From Symbiodinium natans (taxonomy: Eukaryota; Sar; Dinophyceae; Suessiales; Symbiodiniaceae): 64,000 nucleotides of DNA. Position 1 is the first letter of the stretch. Every line of letters starts with the position of its first letter. The stretch spans positions 62,001 to 126,000 of the forward strand of contig CAJNDS010002243.1 in the NCBI GenBank assembly GCA_905221605.1. Reading direction: 5' to 3'. The position numbers and the translations under genes are program-made. The notes under the pieces were generated by a model. That model worked only from the letters and a program-made list of their open reading frames with translations, did no database searches and was not told where the DNA came from. Shown here one piece after another: positions 60,101 to 64,000 of the stretch.

Positions 60101-61925
60101 TGTAGGGTAGGGTGTGTAGGCGGACACTGCACAACAGTCGATTAAGCTTAACGCCCAATACCCAGACCCGACAGTGACGCCCCTAACTTACATATCATCC
60201 CCAAACTCCCTAAACCGCAGACCCTAGGGTTTAGGGTTTCGGGTTTAGGGTTTAGGGTTTAGGGTACACCGTGGCCCTTTGGTCGCCCCGAGGCTGCAAC
60301 ATCCGCGCAGGTCAAGACCTCAGCGCCTTGGGGCATCTGTTGGCTACGAAACCCCCCCCCGCCACGGGCCTTCGGTTGTAGAGCCCTGAAGTGATGTGAA
60401 TAACCCTAAACCCTAAACCCTAAACCCTAAACCCTAAATATAAACACATATTCACATGTATAGATGTGTACATATCTAAAGATATATACACACATGCAGA
60501 AGTCTACAGATCTAGGCCTTGGGGTTCAATCGTGCAAGGCCTTTAGGTTGAAGTTTATGGTTGGGGCTTGGTGAGGCTTTACGAGGGTTCTCTCTTCGGA
60601 TTTCGGGTTTAGGGTTCAGGGTTTAGGGTTTAGAGTTTAGGGTTTAGGGTTTAGGGTTCTCTCCTCGGATTTCATACCGAGGGCTCAGGGGCTTCGGAGG
60701 CCAGAAGACCCGTCGTCGGGGCCATCCTGGGCCATGCCCCGGAATTGATCAAGAAGATATGTATAGGGTTTAGGGTTTAGGGTTTAGGGTGTAGGGTTTA
60801 AGGATTGGGTTTAGAGTTTAGGGTTTGCATGTAACGTGCGAAAACTGTGTTATCAGCATAGGAACTTTTTAACAACCCTAAACCCGGAACCCTAAAACCC
60901 ACATAGATACCTGATCTTGGTCTGCTCAGGGTACCCACTTTCCCCCCAAAAACAATCGAAAGAAAAACAACTACATATATATATATACATACACTTAAAA
61001 AACCAAAAACAAAACATCAACTTAAACCCCTAAACCTGAAACCCTAAACCCTGGAGCCCAGGCAGTTTCTTGCAGAAGCACCGCCCGAGTGGCCGAGAAG
61101 CCGAACAGCTTTGTGTTCGTGTCGAGGCCAGTGATCCGGAACCTCCTACGAACTTGTAACCCTGTTTTGTATGGTTTAGGGTTTAGGGTTTAGGGTTTAG
61201 GGTTTAGGGTTTAGGGTTTAGGGTTTAGGGTTTAGGGTTTAGGGTTTAGGGTTTAGGGGAGAACGTAAGATCGGACTCTTTTTTTTCAACTAGCTCACTG
61301 AACTGGACAGCCGCCATGATGGCAAACATACTGGTTCTGAGTGGGGGAACTTCGGTTACGCATGGTGTTTTTTGGGGTTCCCAGTTAAGACAGATTGTGT
61401 TTCGGGTACCCGCACTCAGAGAGAGCTGCCCGCGTAGTCCCTTAGTTTGTGGTGGGGTTAGTTTAGTTCTCTTATCAGGCTCTTTGAGTCTACGACCCTA
61501 CACAGTGCTGCGTCGGAGCCTTAGGTAGATGTGTTGCGGCGATCGCTGCATTCGTATATTATAGGATTTAGGGTTAAGGGTTTAGGGTTCAGGTTTCTGT
61601 TCCAGGATGAGGGTCAAACATCGGCTTTGCGATTTTAGGGGTTCAGTCGGGCTCTGGGCGCGGTGTAGGCCTCTTGTCACAGTTGGGTAACATTTTGCAT
61701 CTTTAAGCGTATCTAAACCCAACAAGGAAGAGACATATAAATTGTACTGCTATCCCAACCATGAACTGGACCTGAGCCCTAAACCCGAAACCCTAAACCC
61801 TAAACCCTAAACCCTAAACCCCCTCTGGCCAGGACCTTCCCTCTGCTGGCGATGTGGAAGGATTGATCGAGGATGCCTGCATCGTGTCTCACTACGAGTC
61901 GTCCACCAGTCTGAGACCTATTTGA
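55082..61925 (+). CDS. Gene Z: complete multi-exon gene, unknown function
   Basis: About 17 exons from an ATG (MAASSSTSPDAGSSWLEQLD) to TGA at 61,923-61,925 (SHYESSTSLRPI). Consecutive exons mostly agree in phase. Notable texts in order: GLFNKCGIL, AAFRHEGAAAALAP, VLGRQLERAVLFAGLEQLVH, LRAHLALPLYIFSNIPKSYP, VDKGVVPGAAKVAAKPRIQF, ALELLGYSHAGLTTCNMTGP, VVGAILGHAPELIKK, VAEKPNSFVFVSRPVIRNLL and VEGLIEDACIVSHYESS. No family was recognised by eye. FLGRPAGNS..ALELLGY is faintly reminiscent of sulfotransferase-like N termini but lacks a proper P-loop. One of the best-looking genes of the window and a good target for a profile search. Confidence 0.55.
55296..55330 (+). CDS. Gene Z exon
   Basis: acacag|GAG to TT|gagatg (GA donor, phase 2). 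The frame ELCSSVQQLEF. The next exon starts in matching phase. Confidence 0.45.
55357..55497. mobile_element. Family C copy split by a telomere-type array
   Basis: CCAGGATGGGCTATTA runs into an eight-unit TTTAGGG array (55,371-55,423), then the family resumes with GGCCCGATGATCCCC..AATCAACCC and closes with AATAGCCCGTCCTGG, the inverted partner of the left end. Confidence 0.75.
55710..55736 (+). CDS. Gene Z exon, acceptor supplied by a telomere-type unit
   Basis: The AG of the last TTTAG unit of a 16-unit array is the acceptor (tttag|G) and gtagat is the donor. The frame GLFNKCGIL, phase 2 at both ends. Confidence 0.5.
55851..56170. repeat. Variant array TTTAGGGG after a G25 run
   Basis: About 30 octamers TTTAGGGG with scattered TTTCGGGG and TGTGGGGG, starting at the edge of a 25-G homopolymer. 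Confidence 0.92.
56269..56281 (+). CDS. Gene Z 13-base microexon
   Basis: A strong pyrimidine tract and catcatag|G acceptor are followed after 13 bases by gtgaag. It reads LKQR and is in phase with the exons on both sides (phase 2 in, phase 0 out). Confidence 0.4.
56591..56637. repeat. Uninterrupted 47-G run
   Basis: The longest homopolymer of the window. Other long runs: G25 at 55,862-55,886, G27 at 29,686-29,712, C25 at 34,519-34,543, C30 at 45,156-45,185. All lie outside supported exons. Confidence 0.95.
56764..56829 (+). CDS. Gene Z exon
   Basis: caacag|GCC to ACG|gtgtag (or gtaggt two bases on). The frame AAFRHEGAAAALAPCPSNER then AT. High GC, alanine-rich. Confidence 0.55.
57151..57210 (+). 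CDS. Gene Z exon
   Basis: ctgaaag|GTG to CAT|gtacct; 20 codons, phase 0 at both ends: VLGRQLERAVLFAGLEQLVH. Amphipathic helix look. Confidence 0.62.
57602..57665 (+). CDS. Gene Z exon
   Basis: gcgaag|GCG to G|gccgcc (GC donor). The frame ATQVGQQMAAPQASTGSRRR then K, phase 1, agreeing with the next exon. Confidence 0.5.
58106..58153 (+). CDS. Gene Z exon
   Basis: ccgaag|GC to G|gttctg. The frame AAKAKKWAEPRDAWP. A GC donor after GAC would give the phase-0 join to the next exon. Confidence 0.5.
58371..58403 (+). CDS. Gene Z exon
   Basis: aaaag|GAA to TCG|gtcgaa, phase 0: EPLGLRNAARS. Joins in phase to the next exon. Confidence 0.5.
58807..58938 (+). CDS. Gene Z exon
   Basis: tcacag|GAC to ACG|gtagct, 44 codons: DGSLRAHLALPLYIFSNIPK, then SYPTSRGFAEWPQSQWAQSL and HPAT. 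The frame is open 23 codons further upstream too. Unrecognised. Confidence 0.6.
59535..59631 (+). CDS. Gene Z exon
   Basis: ataag|G after CCCTAAA repeats to TCA|gcaagt (GC donor). The frame KLSDVDKGVVPGAAKVAAKP then RIQFLGRPAGNS, phase 0 out, followed immediately by a long TTTAGGG array. Strongly coding. Confidence 0.65.
60026..60091 (+). CDS. Gene Z exon
   Basis: cagaag|GCC to CAG|gtagct, phase 0. The frame ALELLGYSHAGLTTCNMTGP then FQ. Strongly coding. Confidence 0.65.
60293..60342 (+). CDS. Gene Z exon
   Basis: ccgag|GC to TTG|gctacg (GC donor) reads CNIRAGQDLSALGHLL. Phase with the previous exon requires its internal GC donor (after ACTT); alternative frames are open, so boundaries are provisional. 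Confidence 0.45.
60700..60760 (+). CDS. Gene Z exon
   Basis: cggag|GCC to T|gtatag, reading ARRPVVGAILGHAPELIKKI; the donor precedes a TTTAGGG array. A GA donor five bases earlier gives the right phase for the next exon. Confidence 0.6.
61076..61163 (+). CDS. Gene Z exon
   Basis: ttgcag to CCT|gttttg. The frame STARVAEKPNSFVFVSRPVI then RNLLRTCNP, followed by a 12-unit TTTAGGG array. The phase-0 end fits the next exon. Confidence 0.62.
61294..61333 (+). CDS. Gene Z exon
   Basis: ttttttttcaactag acceptor with a good pyrimidine tract; the frame LTELDSRHDGKHT. Ends at gttctg, or at a GA donor after CAT (61,317), which gives the phase-0 join to the terminal exon. Confidence 0.55.
61833..61925 (+). 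CDS. Gene Z terminal exon
   Basis: ggccag|GAC after CCCTAAA repeats. The frame DLPSAGDVEGLIEDACIVSH then YESSTSLRPI and TGA. Acidic, clearly protein-like. TTTAGGG repeats follow 15 bases after the stop. Confidence 0.65.
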   Translation, partial: DLPSAGDVEGLIEDACIVSHYESSTSLRPI

Positions 61926-62423
61926 ACCCCAATCAGGTCATGGGGTTTAGGGTTTAGGGTTTAGGGTTTAGGATGTAGGGTGTAGGGCCAGAGCTCTGAC
62001 ACCCCAAACTCTTGGGCTAGGACGCCTGGTGTTGCCCTCATTCCCTTGTTTGTGGGACCCATGACGAGTGGGCGAAAGCTTTTTTGGGGAAGCCGGTTGA
62101 CAAAGGAAGGCATGTATCAGAGCCCAAGATACACTTATGCCTCTACTCATCGCGATGGGACCTCACTGTAGGCCGCCTTAAGTCCCAAAAAAACTCCTAA
62201 ACTCTAAACCCCAAGTCGCATCTTAAGATGTCGTAAATGTCGAGGTTAGCTATTCTTCCCCCCGTTCGATACTTTGATACTCAGTAGGTAGCGTTGTGCT
62301 ACAAACCCCTTCGAGGCCCAAAGGTTATAGCAACTTGAGGACCCTAAACCCTAAACCCTAAACCCTAAACCCGCAAGTTTGGCAGACTGAGGCAGATTGG
62401 AGCTCAGTGGCTCTCTTTCGCAG

Positions 62424-62472
62424 GCATCGGTTGTGCAGCTGGCCAAGAAGTGGCAGGCATTTGGAATTTCGG
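62424..62472 (+). CDS. Exon of the next gene, unknown
   Basis: tttcgcag|GCA to G|gtttag (donor in a TTTAGGG array). The frame ASVVQLAKKWQAFGIS. First clear exon after the gene Z stop. Confidence 0.55.
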
Positions 62473-62805
62473 GTTTAGGGTTTAGGGTTTAGGGTTTAGG
62501 GTTTAGGGACCTCAGAACGACATGTCGCTCTGAACGACAGGTTGAGTCATAAGGGGGGGAGCGCTGAGCAGATTGCAACGGGTTGTAGGGTTCATCCCAA
62601 AAGCACCAGACTGTAGGATGATGCTCCTTCTGTAACATCCAGGCAAATAGTGAGTCATCGCTGTTCAACGCTGTTCACAACGCTCCGGGTAAGCCGAGAT
62701 TGCTTCCCACTACCTTCGAGCTGTGAATACGGCACCTGTGGCCGTTAAAACGCCTGAGGTATCTCGACCACCCTGCGTGTGTCCTCCTTCCCCCCCCCCC
62801 CCCCT

Positions 62806-62955
62806 CCGTTAGGGTTTAGGGTTTAGGGTTCAGTTAGGGTTCAGGGTTCAGGGTTCAGGGTTCAGGGTTCAGGGTTCAGGGTTCAGGGTTTAGGGTTTAG
62901 GGTTTAGGGTTTAGGGTTTAGGGTTTAGGGTTTAGGGTTTAGGGTTTAGGGTTTA
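62806..62955. repeat. TTTAGGG/TTCAGGG array
   Basis: Seven TTCAGGG units embedded in TTTAGGG units, showing local homogenisation of a variant. Confidence 0.95.
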
Positions 62956-63004
62956 ATAGGGTTGAAGAGGGTTCCGGCGCCCTCAGCCCCAAAAGCCCTT
63001 CTAG

Positions 63005-63039
63005 CAACCCCCCGACGGCCAAAGACACTGGAGGCTGAC
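63005..63039 (+). CDS. Exon-like segment, unknown
   Basis: ttctag to AC|gtaaac; the frame QPPDGQRHWRL. Short, moderate support. Confidence 0.4.
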
Positions 63040-63138
63040 GTAAACCCCGCCTCGCCCTCTCACGTTAGGGTCGAGGGTTTAGGGTTTAGGGTTTAGGGTT
63101 TAGGGTTTAGGGTTTAGGGTCTGATTTGCCCTGTGCAG

Positions 63139-63167
63139 TCCCCTACACGAAAAAGGGAACTTCTCAG
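63139..63167 (+). CDS. Exon-like segment, unknown
   Basis: tgtgcag to AG|gtcaat; the frame SPTRKRELLR. Good signals on both sides. Confidence 0.42.
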
Positions 63168-63473
63168 GTCAATCCCCCAAGAGACCCCTGGCATATAGCG
63201 ACTAGATTGAGTCTGTCATGCTGGGCTACCAAGGCGACTAGATTGAGGGAATTAGGCACTATATTTCCTGATAAATACCCGTTAAGGGATTATATAGGTT
63301 GCCTCATTCCCTCAGACCCTACTCGGAACCAGCAAGCTGTGGGGCAGTTTAGGGTTTAGGGTTTAGGGTTTAGGGTTTAGGGTTTAGGGTTTAGGGTTTA
63401 GGGTTTAGGGTTTAGGGTTCAGGGTTTGGGGTTTGGGGTTTAGGGTTTAGGGCTTAGGGTTTAGAAGCCGAAG

Positions 63474-63525
63474 AGACGGGCAGGTCCTGACCGGCAAGTG
63501 GCTGCTCTTCGTGCCGGAGTGGCGT
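63474..63525 (+). CDS. Exon of a gene leaving the window
   Basis: ccgaag acceptor; the frame DGQVLTGKWLLFVPEWR ends at gtgtag or gtagat. The core TGKWLLF recalls DUF1917/UPF0696-type proteins, but one short motif is not enough to assign it. Confidence 0.55.
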
Positions 63526-64000
63526 GTAGATGAGCTGCGCCTCGACCCTAAACCCTAAACCCTAAACCCTAAACCCTAAACCCTAAACCTTAAACCCTAA
63601 ACCCTAACCCCTAAACCCGAACCCTAAACCCTAAACCCTAAACCCTAAACCATTCTGTTTTATGCTTCGGTCTGTGGATTTTGTCCCTAGTAATCCCCCC
63701 CCCTCCCCCCAACAACAAAAAAACAAAGAGCTGCCCAAACTCCACTGCACACCGCGCAGTGGAGGTGGGACTTCACAGTCGATTCAGGTGAGGTATTCCT
63801 ATAGCACCCTCAAGCCCAATTAGTATAAGGTTATTTATCGGGTTGGGTTATTTCGGGGTATTTAGGGTCATTTAGGGGTCATTTGGAGATACTTAGGGTT
63901 ATTTAGGGTGATTTCGGGTCATTTGGGGTTTTTAGGGTCAAACGTAAAGCCTCTTCAAAGACACCCACGGGCCTGCAAGCGAACATCCTTCTGATGGGTT
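63526..64000. other. No exon seen at window end
   Basis: CCCTAAA array (63,545-63,652), a C-rich/A-rich junction near 63,700 and a diverged repeat of GGTCATTTAGGGTTATTT-like units (63,835-63,940). Confidence 0.5.

Larger units (their letters stand above)
1..64000. repeat. Window-wide interspersed telomere-type arrays
   Basis: TTTAGGG (plus strand) or CCCTAAA arrays of 2 to about 20 units recur throughout the window in both orientations, with common variants TTCAGGG, TTTGGGG, CTTAGGG, TCTAGGG and TTTCGGG. They are interstitial: unique, coding-like sequence separates them everywhere, so this is not one chromosome end. The heptamer is the telomere repeat of dinoflagellates, plants and several other eukaryotes. 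Only the longest or most informative arrays are listed separately below. Confidence 0.97.

Noticed and set aside
1-64000. Dinoflagellate spliced-leader relic sequences, tRNA, rRNA, snRNA or CRISPR arrays
   Set aside because: I looked for a recognisable spliced-leader tail, cloverleaf-type tRNA boxes and spacer-repeat arrays and found none by eye; a covariance-model scan would be needed to exclude small RNAs.
1-64000. Plant or apicomplexan origin (also TTTAGGG telomeres)
   Set aside because: GC/GA donors and the AG|G acceptor habit in conserved genes, introner-like elements and same-strand gene order fit dinoflagellates better. A chromerid or other alveolate is not strictly excluded.

Overview
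The window is nuclear DNA of a eukaryote, most probably a dinoflagellate. Four things point there. (1) It is saturated on both strands with short arrays of the telomere-type heptamer TTTAGGG / CCCTAAA, roughly every few hundred bases from end to end. (2) No continuous protein-length ORF exists, yet between the arrays lie short, higher-GC, coding-like segments of about 13-280 bases bounded by splice signals. (3) Reading frame across recognised genes is kept only if introns may start with GC or GA as well as GT, and acceptors are very often AG|G; both habits are known from dinoflagellates. (4) The exons with recognisable or clear coding character lie on the + strand, as expected for unidirectional gene blocks. 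No rRNA, tRNA, CRISPR or bacterial-style operon was seen.

Two genes were recognised by reading the inter-array segments as exons. EIF3K (translation initiation factor 3 subunit k) runs from about 20.6-21.4 kb to a stop at 32,537-32,539 in about 11-12 exons, and its summed length fits the usual ~220 residues. A NECAP-family clathrin-adaptor accessory gene has six 5' exons at 14.2-18.8 kb and three more at 36.96-39.7 kb. The phase and family sequence match exactly across the 18.2-kb gap, so EIF3K and a second gene ('gene X', 33.4-35.9 kb) appear to sit on the same strand inside one NECAP intron, unless the assembly is wrong.

The other exon series are not recognised. 'Gene U' (0.9-12.2 kb) includes a membrane-segment exon and a signal-peptide-like exon. 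There is a 12.6-14.9 kb series, a 40.5-43.4 kb series, 'gene Y' (44.1-53.1 kb, stop at 53,144), a short 'gene W' (53.8-54.6 kb), 'gene Z' (start 55,082, stop 61,925, about 17 exons) and the beginning of another gene (62.4-63.5 kb) that runs out of the window. Grouping of exons into genes U, X, Y, W and Z is inference from order, phase and stops.

Between exons lie telomere-type arrays and their variants, at least nine families of small inverted-repeat elements (MITE or introner-like), a 1.46-kb element built of tandem palindromes, long G or C homopolymers, T-run/G-run junctions, and AT, CT and GA microsatellites. Three observations stand out. Exons tend to have a C-rich CCCTAAA array on their 5' side and a G-rich TTTAGGG array on their 3' side, so many introns could fold end to end, and the G-rich array often supplies the donor as GTTTAG. 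Some inverted-repeat elements carry a telomeric array inserted in the middle while sister copies in the same window lack it. At least one inverted-repeat element is exactly an intron.
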